DNA of 64,000 bases from Adineta steineri (lineage: Eukaryota > Rotifera > Eurotatoria > Adinetida > Adinetidae): NCBI GenBank assembly GCA_905250115.1, contig CAJNOI010000045.1, positions 62,001-126,000 on the forward strand, given 5' to 3'. Under the pieces are notes generated by a model, which saw only the letters and a program-made list of their open reading frames with translations, did not search any database and was not told where the DNA came from. The position numbers and the translations under genes are program-made. Below, one piece after another: positions 1 to 11,029 of the stretch (positions are counted from its first letter, which is position 1; each line of letters opens with the position of its first letter).

Positions 1-2052
1 CACTTCACAAATATTTGCTATAGATAATTGTGCTCCATCTGTCACTATTCTTGATATTGCTACACTTTCGTTTGCTGGTATGATCAAAAGTGATCTTGGT
101 AAACTCAATTCGACAGTTTATTACAAGAATTTAACCTGGACACCAACTAGTGCTCAACTTGGATATCAAGTTATGTGTGCAATGGCAATTGACAGGTTTT
201 CAATCATAATAAATATAACAAAAAACAAATTTGTTCTCTTTTTTTCTCTAGTGCAAGCTCACAATCAGCTCAATATTGTTTTAAATTTTATGTAGCAACT
301 ACATATGTATGTTCATGTCCTGGTGATATATGTATTACAACAACGACAACGACGTATGTTACTATTTCATTTCTTTTATATTTTGATTTATCTTATATAT
401 ATATCTATTTTTTTCTAGGACATCAACATCTACTAGTAGGTAAGATAAGACTATTCATAAAATTTCTTACATTATATAAGAAAAACTTGTAATTCTAGTA
501 CTTCTACATCATCCACTAGTACATCAACTACGTACGTTTTTTTATATGTTTAATAAAAAAAAATTATTTTAACATTATAGGTCAACAACGAGTACTACGT
601 CAACGACGTAAGTTTTAAATTATATTGTCCTTATTGAAAAATCAATTCTTATTTCTTTTAGTTCGACAACATCAACAACGTCAACAACATCAACGACAAG
701 TACTAGGTAAGAATTCTTGTTATTATTTTGATAATTAATATTAATTCATATATATTTTATTAGTACTACATCTACATCAACAACTAGTACTACAACAACA
801 ACTACTACTACAACACGTTCGTATATAAAATAATTGATTAATAAAACAACAAAATATATTTTTATTTTAGCTGCACCTATTGATTGGCCAGTAATTGGAA
901 GTATTATTGGTTTACTTGTTCTTGCTGCTTTAGCGTTAGCCACTTACTTTTGTTGTCGTTGTTGTTGGTTCGTTTGTTTTGAAATCAAAAATTATTGTTC
1001 TCTATATTATTATTTCTTCTTTTAGTTTACTTGGTGATAGATTATACGGTTTGAAAAAAGAAGGTGATATTGAACTGTATCATATTGAACGATGTATGGA
1101 TCCAGATTGTCCTTGGGCAAATCTATCGATATCATCTAATATTATTACGTCTCCTCCAAAACACTATTCTATTTATCAAATATCAGATGAAAGCAACTGT
1201 AGTAGCCCTATGTCCCCAACAATGTTATTATGTTCATTCAATAACACACCAGACTGTTTGATTGAAGATGCTGATGAAACGGATATGTTTGAACTTTCAA
1301 CTAATAGTTTTTCTCCAATGCTTGAAGAGCATAATCGACCTACATCAGTGTCTGCTGTATCTATTAAAAAAGTCAAACTTAGTGATCGAAAATCTGCTTT
1401 AGCTAATCCAGGAATCAAATCACCATCTCATATGGTAAACGGTGGAATAGATGATTTACCTATTATCAAATCAATAAATAGTGGAAATACAAAAAAATCA
1501 CAAATTAAATCTGCAATAAAACCAAGATTATTTAGCTCAAACATACATCCGCAAATAAACAAGATAGTTGATTCTGATGAAGAGATGCGTCCTAAGTCTA
1601 AAAGTACAGATAATGTAAGGATTACTCACGTAACTAATGTTATACCAAAACCATTGACTGATCAATCAACTGATGTTAAATCTACTTCTGTAGACAGTAA
1701 TGGAACAAATGATGAGCCATTTCGTTTATCTACTGATATAAAAAATGATAAAGTAAGTGTTCAACGTGTATCATCTGCTAAATTACCAAGAAAATCAAAT
1801 GAACTTCGTGCATCGCGAGTTGGTACAACTGGTTCTCCATTAGTTAAAACTAATGATGGTTTACGAAATTTAGTTCATGTCAATCGTATATCGACAGCAA
1901 AGAAACCGACTATAAGCTTAGAGAATGAAACAAATTCTGCCACATCAATTTCTCAATTGGCACAAAAAAGGACAAAACACAAAAATCCTAAAAAGAATGC
2001 TGTTGAATCGGGTGTTATTATTGGACCACCCTCACGACAAAATACTGCATAA
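1..2052 (+). CDS. Single-pass membrane protein with micro-exon Thr/Ser stalk (5' end missing)
   Basis: I do not recognise the family. The gene enters from the left edge and reads through nine visible exons: about 1-195, 252-353, 419-439, 499-531, 581-607, 662-706, 764-816, 871-967 and 1026-2052. The first two encode an ectodomain with several Cys residues. The next five are tiny and encode almost only Thr and Ser, a likely O-glycosylated mucin-like stalk. Exon 8 encodes one hydrophobic segment (from PIDWPVIGSIIGLLVLAALA) followed by a Cys-rich juxtamembrane patch. The last exon encodes a cytoplasmic tail of about 340 residues, rich in Ser, Lys and Asn, with no domain I recognise. All introns are GT-AG and keep the frame. 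The layout suggests a cell-surface receptor or adhesion protein; that role is inferred. Confidence 0.7.
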
Positions 2053-2484
2053 TGAAAAACAAATGTTATTAACTTTGTTTAAAACTATTGTATATTGATT
2101 TTATATCTATAATTTATTTTTTGAATAAAAAACAAATTAAATAGTTTGATTATTCAATTTCTGATATAATATTCGACATCTTTTGTTTAACTTCAATACA
2201 ATAGTCATATTCAAATTTTGAGGGTGAGACTGAAGGCGTGTGGTTTGTTGATATAAGTGCCCACACACTTCAGATTTATGAGTCAAGCGCGATAAATTCT
2301 TATCATTTTTTCTTTTACCAACTATAACAAAAGAAAAAACCAACAAAACGCACTTCCTAACGTAAGATAACTATATATATATACGTAGATCAGCAGAGGT
2401 TATTTCAACTGAAGGTAATATTTTGAAAAGATAAGAAGTGTTTGTAAGTTATTCTGAATTAGTAGATTTCTACTCAGTATTAAT
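2053..2484. other. Intergenic, compact
   Basis: Holds the likely polyadenylation region of the upstream gene (AATAAA near 2124) and the promoter region of the next one, with a TATATATATA run near 2373. A GGTGAG/GTGTGG-rich patch lies near 2221-2270. Confidence 0.4.
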
Positions 2485-2802
2485 ATGGCATTTAATTGGG
2501 TATCTGCAGCTGCACAGACGTTGTTCGATGCAAATATTGTAGTTCCTGGTACTGACAGACATATAAAAAATTGGGTTTTTCAAAAGAACTCAACGCTTGG
2601 CGAGGAAAAATATACGGCTGATATTGGAAATGGAAAAACGGTAACTGTAACAATTAAAGATGTTATCAGAAAAAGTGGTCGAGCAAAATGGGATGTGAGC
2701 GGTTCTTGTTCAGATGGGAGAAGTACAAGTTTAGTCGTATGCAAATCAGATCAACCAGATAAGATGAAAATTGCTGATGCCGTTGCACACCAGTTTATGT
2801 GA
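2485..2802 (+). CDS. Small soluble protein of unknown function, 105 aa
   Basis: A complete intronless frame that I cannot assign to a family. It starts MAFNWVSAAAQTLFDANIVV and has no signal peptide or membrane segment. The middle alternates short hydrophobic and charged stretches (TADIGNGKTVTVTIKDVI), suggesting a small beta-rich domain, and the C-terminus (KIADAVAHQFM) looks helical. Size and layout recall small cytosolic folds such as profilin, but no profilin motif is visible. An in-frame start, a TATA-like run about 110 bases upstream and AATAAA about 105 bases after the stop support a real gene. Confidence 0.65.
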   Translation: MAFNWVSAAAQTLFDANIVVPGTDRHIKNWVFQKNSTLGEEKYTADIGNGKTVTVTIKDVIRKSGRAKWDVSGSCSDGRSTSLVVCKSDQPDKMKIADAVAHQFM

Positions 2803-2973
2803 ATACTTCCACTCATTATTTGCAAAATCAAGAACACACTATTTTATATACAAGATAGACTCATTACAAATGCATATATATTATTTTCTAGTTGTAAAAC
2901 GTTTTGAATAAAACAATACATGTAATTTTCTAAAGTTTTTGTGTCTGAATTACAGCAGGCCTTATCCATCTTG

Positions 2974-3475
2974 AGGGTGTGGGTGTAGACGTATATAAGC
3001 AAAGAACACAATATCGACACTAGAAGTGTTACTTTATCTTTATTTTACTTTATAATAAAGAATAAAGTAACGAAAATCTTTATCGTTATTGTATAAAGAA
3101 TAGAGATTTTTTTCTATCGAAGCGTACTTTTTTATTTTCTTAGACTAGTTCATACAAAAAATTATGATATGATATAGTTAACTATAATATGAAATAGCAT
3201 TTTTCATATATATCATTTCTTGTGTGATCCTTTTTTTTGATGATCTGGCATATGGAAATGGTGATGGTGATGTTGATGAGAAAGAGCATTAATAAACGTA
3301 TTCTATTGTTATACAGGGTATTTGCATATATACTTGTTGCATGAAAAAATGTATCTTTATTAATAAAGTAAAGGTAAAGTGATATTCCTAATCCACACCC
3401 ACACCCATCTTGAAGGTGTGCGTGAGTCTGTCAATGAACACAGGTTATCCAAACCCACACCCTCAAGATACTCCT
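2974..3475. repeat. GGTGTG / ACACCC-type telomere-like tracts
   Basis: Short G-rich and complementary C-rich tracts lie near 2974-2990 (GAGGGTGTGGGTGTAGAC), 3392-3420 (CCACACCCACACCC) and 3445-3470 (AACCCACACCCTC). They resemble degenerate units of the TGTGGG telomeric repeat known from bdelloids. Adjacent copies share the phrase ATCTTGAGGGTGTG or its variants, so this may also be a short dispersed repeat. Confidence 0.45.
3028..3110. repeat. Two adjacent AT-rich inverted repeats (hairpins)
   Basis: 3028-3071 begins GTTACTTTAT and ends with its near complement ATAAAGTAAC. The following 3073-3110 is a second imperfect palindrome (AAAATCTTTATC against AGAGATTTTT). It may be a small MITE-like relic or the 3' structure of the neighbouring gene; no terminal site duplication was identified. 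Confidence 0.4.
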
Positions 3476-3483
3476 AATTCGAC

Positions 3484-5673
3484 TCACGATGAGAGTCGCC
3501 GAATATTCTTCTCAGTTCTCTTCCGAAGCGAATGATTGATGGGCAACTTCTTCTCGTAAATGGCTGCTGCTTGCTGGTAGTAATCGAGAGCCATACTCAT
3601 CTCATCGAGCTTCTCATACATTTCGGCGATATTCTCCAAAGTATAAGCCAGCTCAAGGTGATCGGCCGGATAGCATTTTTTCTGTATATGAAGTTCTCGG
3701 CGATAGAATTGATTGGCGTCATCGTACTTTCTACGTTTTCTCAGCAAAGTAGCAATGTGCGTTAGGCTAACGGCGGTGTCCAGATGGCCTGCAGGATAAT
3801 ATTTTTCTTGCATCGTCAGTGCTCGATGAAGATATTGATAAGCTTCATCATCCTTCTCTTGCTTTTGAAAAAGTTTCCCTATGAGATAAATACTGTAAGC
3901 GATGTCAGGATGGCCCGTCGGGTAATATTCTTGCTGTATGTTCAGTGCTCGTTGAAAGAAATCGAGCGCTTTTTCATACTTTTTAAGCTTGGCGAACAAA
4001 ACGCCCATATTCTTGAGACTTATAGCCACATCTGGATGACCAACTGGGAGGTATGTCTCTCGAATCTGTAGGGCTTGTTGATAGTGAACAAGAGCTTCAT
4101 CGTTTTTTCCTTGCGCTTTGAGGATGTGACCAATGTTATTCAACACTGACGCGGAATCTTTGATTCTGGTTGGTTTGCCACTGGTCATTCGATCGTACGC
4201 TTGATCGTACATTGCTTTGGCTTGCGTATGATCACCTTTGTAATGAAGTGCTCGACCGATGTTGAATTCAATCCAAGCGATATCCTCACCGTTCGGATCG
4301 CGCAATAACTGTTCAAAGTATTTTTGCGATTTTTCGTACTGACCCATCTGACACATTAACTTCCCGAACATGATAACTACTGTTTTCTCGTCGGCTTCGC
4401 GACGAGTGATTTCGATGTAGTCGCGAGTAATTGCATCTCCATCACTGGAGGCCTTCATCGTGATCAGCCAGACTTGCCCGTCGTATTGAACCCGTTGCAA
4501 AAGAAAAGCGGCACTCAAGTCGAACAAGATTTCTTTCTCGTTAGGATACTTACTGAACTGCGCAATGTCGGCGAAGATCACACTGATGTCCACTTGTCGA
4601 GCATCACATTCGATTTCAAACAGAACAGGCAAAGCATTCGTGCGTTCTGTACGCTTGGTGGCAAAAGCAAGTGCTTTCTTCCGCAGTCGACTGGTAGACA
4701 AATACCCATTCGTTGATATAAGTTTGCCTTCGTTTTCTTGCAATTGATTGAGTTCTTCGCGAGACACTTTGGCACCTCGATACACGGTTAACAGTCCGCC
4801 TTCGTTCTGCACAGTCCGCTGATGTTCACGAGTCAGACAGTCGGAGAGATCGCCGATAAAGAATCGAAAAGTATACAACTGATCGATATCTTCGATTCGA
4901 AGTGCCTTGTTAATAAGCTTGTAAACGAACGAGTCCTTGGAGTACCATTCAATGGCTAACTCTGCTCGATAATGCTGCTCAAATTCATCGATCAGATGGA
5001 GTTCTTTCGCATTCCCTCGATAGTAGGAACGGCACATATCGAGCATATGTTTCTTTGCTTGTTCGTTGCGTGGTAGACGAACGACTATATAGCGAAAGAG
5101 TTGAAACCAGAGAAATTCGGCTGCCTGTTTGGATAGGTCCTTCGTCGCTTTTTCATGTTGATTAAAGAAGTTGAATGTCTCCAGGTGCTTCTCGTTCAGA
5201 CTGATTTGTTCGCGTATTGATGCACACAAATCAGTCAGATCAACATAGATGCCCACGATCTTATCATGCTCATGAATGAGATGTTCGTACTTGCTTCTTT
5301 TCATGCAGAAGATAAAAATGCAGTCGACTTGAGAGAGATGGATAAGCTGCGGAAGGAGATCTACTGCTCTTCTGCCAGACGTCACCAAGAAGACTTTCTC
5401 GGTGCTGATCGATCGAATATGAGCGAGACATTGCTCGAGGTCGATATGAAATACGACGCGATCGTTGATTTCACGCAGCTTTTGCGTCGTTGTCTCCGTG
5501 TCCTCATGTGAACCGATGTTAGGATCGAACCAAATGAGAGTGATAGTTTCCTTGTTTTCATCAATTGCATCCTCGCCAACAGGCAACTTCACCGAGAGAG
5601 TCTTTAAATCTTTTGTCGTCATGCTACTATGAAACAACACTGTTTTCAAGGCGAGTGTCTTTCTCGACGACAA
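3484..5673 (-). CDS. Arginine ADP-ribosyltransferase (ART) with C-terminal kinesin-light-chain-type TPRs, 729 aa
   Basis: Predicted to transfer ADP-ribose from NAD to protein arginines. Residues 1-260 form a conserved N-terminal region also present in the broken paralogue at 34051-35081. The ART core spans about 265-405 and has the R-S-E triad: R299 in VYRG, the STS motif at 326-328, and ExE at 379-381 in NEKEILF. From about 407 to 720 run about six TPRs of the 42-residue kinesin-light-chain type (HPDVAISLKNMGVLFAKLKK and similar), which usually bind partner proteins. There is no signal peptide or membrane segment, so a cytosolic enzyme is likely. The frame is intronless and complete. Base composition is clearly less AT-rich than its surroundings. 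ART-TPR fusions are expanded in bdelloids; the target is unknown. Confidence 0.88.
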   Translation of the reverse strand: MSSRKTLALKTVLFHSSMTTKDLKTLSVKLPVGEDAIDENKETITLIWFDPNIGSHEDTETTTQKLREINDRVVFHIDLEQCLAHIRSISTEKVFLVTSGRRAVDLLPQLIHLSQVDCIFIFCMKRSKYEHLIHEHDKIVGIYVDLTDLCASIREQISLNEKHLETFNFFNQHEKATKDLSKQAAEFLWFQLFRYIVVRLPRNEQAKKHMLDMCRSYYRGNAKELHLIDEFEQHYRAELAIEWYSKDSFVYKLINKALRIEDIDQLYTFRFFIGDLSDCLTREHQRTVQNEGGLLTVYRGAKVSREELNQLQENEGKLISTNGYLSTSRLRKKALAFATKRTERTNALPVLFEIECDARQVDISVIFADIAQFSKYPNEKEILFDLSAAFLLQRVQYDGQVWLITMKASSDGDAITRDYIEITRREADEKTVVIMFGKLMCQMGQYEKSQKYFEQLLRDPNGEDIAWIEFNIGRALHYKGDHTQAKAMYDQAYDRMTSGKPTRIKDSASVLNNIGHILKAQGKNDEALVHYQQALQIRETYLPVGHPDVAISLKNMGVLFAKLKKYEKALDFFQRALNIQQEYYPTGHPDIAYSIYLIGKLFQKQEKDDEAYQYLHRALTMQEKYYPAGHLDTAVSLTHIATLLRKRRKYDDANQFYRRELHIQKKCYPADHLELAYTLENIAEMYEKLDEMSMALDYYQQAAAIYEKKLPINHSLRKRTEKNIRRLSS

Positions 5674-6417
5674 AAATGAAAAGAATGACGACGAAGTGCG
5701 TGAGAGCTTGAAACATATTTATACTGCGCACGAGGTGAATTATTTTGTTGTTCTGTTGGCATCATATATAGAGGAGGAAAGACAAAGAAAGGACGTATGT
5801 GAGTGTGAGTGTGAATAGAAAGAGTGGACACCTGTACTCCGGATTATATGTTATTAAAAAGAGTGAGCTCCAACAAACAGCGTAAACTGCAAATGTGGAG
5901 ATTACCTTTTTTTGACTATATTTTATATATTTCAGAGTGTCGAAGATAATCAATTTAGTTTAACAGGATCTTGTAATATTTCTATATTTAATAAAATTGA
6001 AAATAAAACATGCATTAGAAGTAACTATATGCAAGATTGTTTAATTATATTTGGTCAGACAATAAAAATATAAAATATATCAATAACAGCTGGTAAAGAT
6101 TTTTATTCTTCACCTACATTAATTAATTAATTTAAACTGTAAGCAAATAAACCTTGAATGTGGTATTAATGCACTTAATGAATATACATATCTTTATTTT
6201 CACGGCATCGGTATGCTTTTTTTAAAGTTGTTACAAATGGAAAGAAAACTATAAAAAAAAATACGATATAAAAAAAAGCCTCGAACGACTCATGACAGAT
6301 ATGTGTTTTGATTTAAGAGCAAGTTTAGAAAGCTTTTTATTTTTATTATGATTTTAATATAACTTTTAGATTTAAATATAATGAAATAAACTGTAAAATA
6401 AAATTTCAGTAGTTCTA
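5674..6417. other. Intergenic region between ART-TPR and RNase T2
   Basis: AT-rich and without a supported gene. The first 150 bases should carry the 5' UTR and promoter of the minus-strand ART-TPR gene. The right end is 3' flank of the RNase T2 gene. Confidence 0.5.
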
Positions 6418-7222
6418 TTATTGTTTACAACTAATAAACTTGTATTGTAGATCATAACAAATTCTGATTTCACCTAATTGACCTTCTTGATTCATTTGAA
6501 CATTAATAGCTGAATAAAATAAATTAGGTGAATTTAATGAAACAAAAGCATCTCTAATTGTTTTATAGGTTGGTTGTTTCATAGTACGAATATCAGGAAT
6601 TTTTAATTGATTAAAAAGATTTTCTATTACTGTAAAATATTCCATTGGTGTTTTAAAATAACATGAACCTATAGATAAAAGAATAATATATTTGTTTTTT
6701 ATATTCAAAATCTAATATTACCATGTTTTTCCCATTCTGCTTGCATTAAATCTTCATCAGGCATAAGACAATAAAAACGTTTAATAAGTGATGTTGGAAG
6801 TTGTTGTTCATTTCGACAATTTCGAGGTTGATCACGATACGATGATGATCCAGATGTTTGTGGCCAAAGTCCATGAACAATAAGACCAAATGAATCACTT
6901 CGAGAACATTGAAATTCGTTATCACGTACTCTATCCGGGAGTGATGCACAAAAGGTTGGTGACCTAAAAAGAAGATAAGACGATTTCGAAATTTCATTAA
7001 AAAAAATATCAAAAAATTTTACCATGAGAGACTGAGAAGTAAATAATCTGTTTTACTTTTTGTATTTACCCATTCATTATTTCGTGATTTCCAATCATAA
7101 TCATAATTATTTTTTAATTTTGGCGGTAATGGACAAGATGTTTGACTTACTACGAGTCCATTAGTAAATAAAATACATTGTAAAGACAAGAAAAATAATA
7201 CAAAAACAAATAGTTTCAACAT
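6418..7222 (-). CDS. Secreted RNase T2 family ribonuclease, 3 exons, 230 aa
   Basis: Cleaves single-stranded RNA through a 2',3'-cyclic phosphate, in acidic vesicles or outside the cell. Exons are 7023-7222, 6722-6963 and 6418-6668; all junctions are GT-AG and the joined frame is open. An N-terminal hydrophobic signal peptide (MLKLFVFVLFFLSLQCILFT) opens the protein. Both catalytic signatures are present: CAS-I as GLIVHGLWPQ and CAS-II as EWEKHGSCYF. The second is assembled across the last intron, which splits its Gly codon. Cysteines around SPTFCAS and PRNCRNEQQ fit the family disulfides. Length matches typical animal T2 enzymes. A role in digestion or lysosomal RNA turnover is likely. Confidence 0.9.
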
Positions 7223-8220
7223 CGTTCTATCCTCTGTAAATATGTTTTGAAAAGGTGAAATTATTTATAATGTATTCATGTGCTCTTGCTTTCTTTCTTT
7301 TTATATACGTGGGTATGTTTTTCTATCATGATTAATAACAAAAATTTACCTTTATGAAAAGGAAAAAAAAGAAAGTTATAGTACTCCTAAAATGGTTCGA
7401 TAAATATGTATACATATGCAGTAAATTATATAAAAAAAGCCGTCATATATAATTCAGCCCATGAATCATTACAAAATAAAATGTTGAAAGTGCTTAAAGA
7501 TAGCTGTACATTAATATGTACAGAATATTATTCGATATAATCAAGCATGCGTCAAATATTTGTGGTATTTGCGTGAAAGAGTCAAATAAATGTTAATCCA
7601 CGCGTGGGTATTATTTTCGATGAAGTTATGCATAAACAAAAGAATATAACCGAAAATAAATAAACAAGTGGAAGAGAAGAAAAATTATCTTCATTTCTTT
7701 TTTCCTTAATATAATATATTAAGATGGTACAATATTTAGACAATATTTTTTTAATTAATCCTAAGAGGAAATCGTATTGTTTGAATAAATGAATAGATCA
7801 ATCAGTCCTCTAGTTTTAAGTTTGATATACCACTTATGCACTTCATATACTTTTATTATCTTGATTACAGATATATTTAAATCTTTATCACATGTTTCTA
7901 AATATTTTTGGAAGTTTAATCTTTTAAATTCATATAATCGAATTCTTCCTAGTAGCTTTCTTATTAGTATGACATAACACTAAAATCCATCGTTTTATTT
8001 AAAATCTTAATATGAAACAAGTAGATATTTACAGTATACTATAGCAGAAGCATATATCATCATATTTAAAATATCAGTGAAATGCAAAGAGTACGTCTTG
8101 TATAAAAGTATGTTCTTGTTTGCTACCATTTCTATTGCTCAGTCATTAAGATAAATTATTTATAGGCGAGTGTGGGTACGATATATTCTGAATTAATATC
8201 TATACACATTCACACTCTCA
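7223..8220. other. Intergenic region upstream of RNase T2
   Basis: AT-rich, no supported gene. A short open frame at 7789-7977 has no coding character. A GAGTGTGGGTAC patch near 8167 and its near complement near 8209 are the only structured bits. Confidence 0.45.
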
Positions 8221-8737
8221 AGAATATATGAACTGAGATGATGAGAATCAAAAGAGTTTTATAGAAATTTATAAATAATGAAATGATGAAAGAGATAGAT
8301 ATATACAATCGATAATAGAAAATATTGACACAAAAGTATAAGCAATGATTTATAATATTAGACTTAGTAACAATCTAATCTAATCTAATTTATATGAAAT
8401 TTTTCTATAAATGATGAATTCTCATTCAAATCAATTTCAAATTTGATATCAAAAGAAAGTTTGTATGAGAATTCATCCAATCAGTGTTTGTATACATCAT
8501 ATCGTCTTCATTCTTCACATGTCTACGATATTGATCACACTCTCAGTACTTTCTCTGTTGGAATTATACGATGTTCCTATTGTTCTAGAAAATGGAGGGT
8601 TGTCACTACGTCTATATATATGTGCTGACTATACAATAGATATTTACCTCGATTCTATTGTTCAAATTTTCTTTCGACAGTTTATCTCGAAGAAAAATAG
8701 ATTTGATTACGACTGACTATTTCATCACATCATGTGA

Positions 8738-8745
8738 TATAAATA
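8738..8745 (+). promoter_or_regulatory. TATA box of cysteine-rich gene A
   Basis: TATAAATA sits 101 bases before the ATG inside the conserved block GTGATATAAATACACGAGAA. The same motif lies 100 and 101 bases before the ATG in the two paralogues, just downstream of an ATCATGTG/ATCACGTG E-box-like element. Confidence 0.65.
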
Positions 8746-8838
8746 CACGAGAAAATAGATGTATATTTATATTCACTCTTATCAGACAAAATAAATTCTC
8801 TACTAAGACATACTTTATTATCAATCATATATTCCAAA

Positions 8839-9207
8839 ATGCAATCAAATGGTATTAAATTCATGGGTTTAATAATGATTGGTCTTGTATTATGTATGAT
8901 GAGCATGTCTGTTTCAGGCACATCGCCACCGTATTTCCCACCTGCCCGGCCTGCTCCACCTGCCCGACCTGTTCCGTATGTATTAATCATGGATAAGTAT
9001 ACTTAGATTAAAACTATTTCTTTATTTTGTAGACGTCCTCGTGCTTGGACATGTGACTGTGGTACAAATGGTGTCGCAACTCAACAGTGTTGTGCTGGGC
9101 AACTTAATACTAAATTTATCAATCTCCAACGGTGTCAAGGTATATCAGATAAATCAGGTTATCTTGGATGTTGTGGTAGTATACCAAACTCTAAGTGTAC
9201 AATGTAA
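8839..9207 (+). CDS. Secreted eight-cysteine protein, copy A, 103 aa
   Basis: Family not recognised. Exon 1 (8839-8975) encodes a signal peptide (MQSNGIKFMGLIMIGLVLCM, cleavage probably after SVSG) and a short Pro-rich linker with repeated PPARPAP. Exon 2 (9033-9207) encodes the cysteine domain. The intron 8976-9032 is GTATGT...TAG. The mature domain has eight Cys in the order C-x-C, CC, C, CC, C, starting at TCDCG and ending at KCTM, so probably four disulfides. Stop is TAA and AATAAA follows near 9320. It is likely an extracellular small protein; toxin, antimicrobial or structural roles cannot be told apart from sequence. Confidence 0.8.
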
Positions 9208-10599
9208 TTAATTGTTCAACATTAGATGAAGAGTAAATTTTGTTTTTCTTACTGTGTAGTTTTTGTTCATAAAAAATTCTCAATATGTTTATGTAAAATG
9301 TCTCATTGATAAATATCTAATAAAGAAAATGAATTTTTAAATAAGTTCATAAACTGAAAATTGATATCTTATTTTAATAGTTCACTTTTCTTATTGTCAT
9401 CAGGACGATGATTTTAAAAAATAAAATGAATGTTTATGTTTTTTTTTGTTCGAATTGTATGACGATTTTGAAAAAGATTATTTAAACAGATAGCAATCTA
9501 CGCTTTTTGTCTTTCTTTATCGTGTCTAATGTGACTTTAAAATAGAAAATGTTACTAATCATCATGAATAATTTTTTGACGTTTATTAATATTGTTGTCT
9601 AGTAAACAGTCTTTTACGCTTTTATTATCGAATCAACATCAATCAGATATATATCTTTTTATGAAGACATAAGATGAATATTATTTTAGTATTTGTTGCA
9701 TTAAATTAACAATAAAATAAATATTTCGTTGACGGTGAATGAATTTCACGTACGTAGTATAAACTAATAAATAAAAATTTTAAAATAAAATTAGATTGAA
9801 AGAATTAATATGCATTGTATTACGATATTTATGGGATCGTAAGAAATATAATAGAGTAATATTTGATTATACAGAAGGCATAAATACACAAGTTTTTTTT
9901 ATTTATAAATTATTTCATCCACTCTTCACTGAGCCAAAAGCGAAAGAATATATCTCATATGATAGTATCATATACATCATTCAATTCAGTTCCAATAGAA
10001 AAAAGATGGAGTTGTCAAGTATTATTTCTGGTCTTGTTTTATTTTGGTTGTAATATTTGTTGGAGATGGCAGATGAAGAAATTCATAGTTATCTTTACAA
10101 CAGAGTCTATTTTTTGTGAGAATAGGTGTGTCGAGTAGGATAATGTAGAAAAGTTGGTACATCACCCACATCCCACCCTATAAACTTCAAGTTCGTTGTT
10201 TATATGAAGTTTCAATTCTATGACAACCATTCATATAAGAGAATGATGAATTCTCATTCAAATGAACTTCAGGTTTGATGTCAAAAGAAAATTTATGTTA
10301 AAATTCATCTAATTAGTATTTATATACGTCGTATTATCGTCATTCTTCACATATCTACGATATCGATCACACTCGCAGTACTTTTTCTTTTCTATTAGAG
10401 AATGGAGGATTGTCACTATTTCTATATATATGTGATGACTATATGGTCGATATCTACCCTGATTCTATTATTAAGATGATATGTTATCGTCGATTTGTAT
10501 GCATTTCTTATCTAAATATTTTTTATTTTCTTTCGTCCAGTTTATGTCAAAGAAAAATATAGATTTGATTATGGCTGACTATTTCTTCACATCACGTGG
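9208..10599. other. Between cysteine-rich copies A and B
   Basis: No supported gene. The left part is 3' flank of copy A. The block 9501-10030 is conserved in the flank of copy C, although its short open frame at 9796-10053 is not preserved there. From about 10235 the copy B promoter region begins. Confidence 0.5.
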
Positions 10600-10607
10600 T
10601 ATAAATA
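10600..10607 (+). promoter_or_regulatory. TATA box of cysteine-rich gene B
   Basis: TATAAATA 100 bases upstream of the ATG, in the same context as copies A and C, preceded here by a perfect CACGTG E-box. Confidence 0.65.
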
Positions 10608-10699
10608 CACGAGAAAACAGATGTATATTTATATTTACTTTTATCAATTCAGATAAATTCTTTATTAAGACATACTTTATTATCAATCGTATTTCAGTA

Positions 10700-11029
10700 A
10701 TGCAATCAAATAGTATTAGATTCATGGGTTTAATAATGATTGGTCTTATATTATGCATGATGAGTATGTTTGTTTCAGGCGTATCTTCACCGTATGTATT
10801 AATCATGTATAAGTATACATAGATTAGAGTCATTTCTTTATTTTGTAGACGTCTTCATTTCACATGTGACTGTAGCCGAGATCCTATTACAACTGGTTTG
10901 TGTTGTGTTGGGCGAATTGGTGCTAGATTCAACCGCTTCCAACGATGTGAAAATATGAATCAGAAAGGTGTAAAAGATTTTGTTGAATGTTGTGCTAGTA
11001 GTCGACTAAACTGTAAGTGTACGATGTAA
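10700..11029 (+). CDS. Secreted eight-cysteine protein, copy B, 90 aa
   Basis: Paralogue of copy A with the same two-exon layout: 10700-10791 and 10849-11029, same GTATGT donor and TAG acceptor, same intron phase. The signal peptide is nearly identical, but the Pro-rich linker is almost absent (the mature part begins near VSSPR). The cysteine domain runs from FTCDCS to KCTM and keeps the C-x-C, CC, C, CC, C order, plus one extra cysteine in NCKC. The spacing between the second and third cysteine groups has changed, and most non-Cys residues differ. Fast change around a fixed cysteine frame is typical of secreted defence or signalling peptides; that is inference. Confidence 0.8.

Larger units (their letters stand above)
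8221..10030 (+). repeat. Duplicated locus unit A
   Basis: This whole stretch, gene plus flanks, recurs as unit C at 22853-24735, and its core recurs as unit B at about 10235-11170. Shared landmarks include the left edge GAACTGAGATGATGAGAA, the promoter, the gene, and a downstream block ending near AAAAAGATGGAGT. The copies differ by many substitutions and small indels, so the duplication is not recent. Confidence 0.75.

Noticed and set aside
746-943. Minus-strand open frame with poly-Val run
   Set aside because: It is the complement of the Thr-rich micro-exons and the TM exon of the plus-strand gene.
2485-2802. Profilin identity for the 105-residue protein
   Set aside because: Size is near, but the family's N-terminal Trp/Tyr helix and C-terminal helix pattern are not recognisable.
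7789-7977. Short plus-strand open frame
   Set aside because: AT-rich, no domain, no splice or conservation evidence.
8465-8716. Open frame upstream of cysteine-rich copy A, with a partial counterpart upstream of copy C
   Set aside because: Copy B has no matching open frame, and the stretch overlaps the conserved promoter region, so DNA conservation explains it better.
9796-10053. 85-residue frame downstream of copy A
   Set aside because: The region is duplicated near 24550-24735, but the frame is not conserved there.
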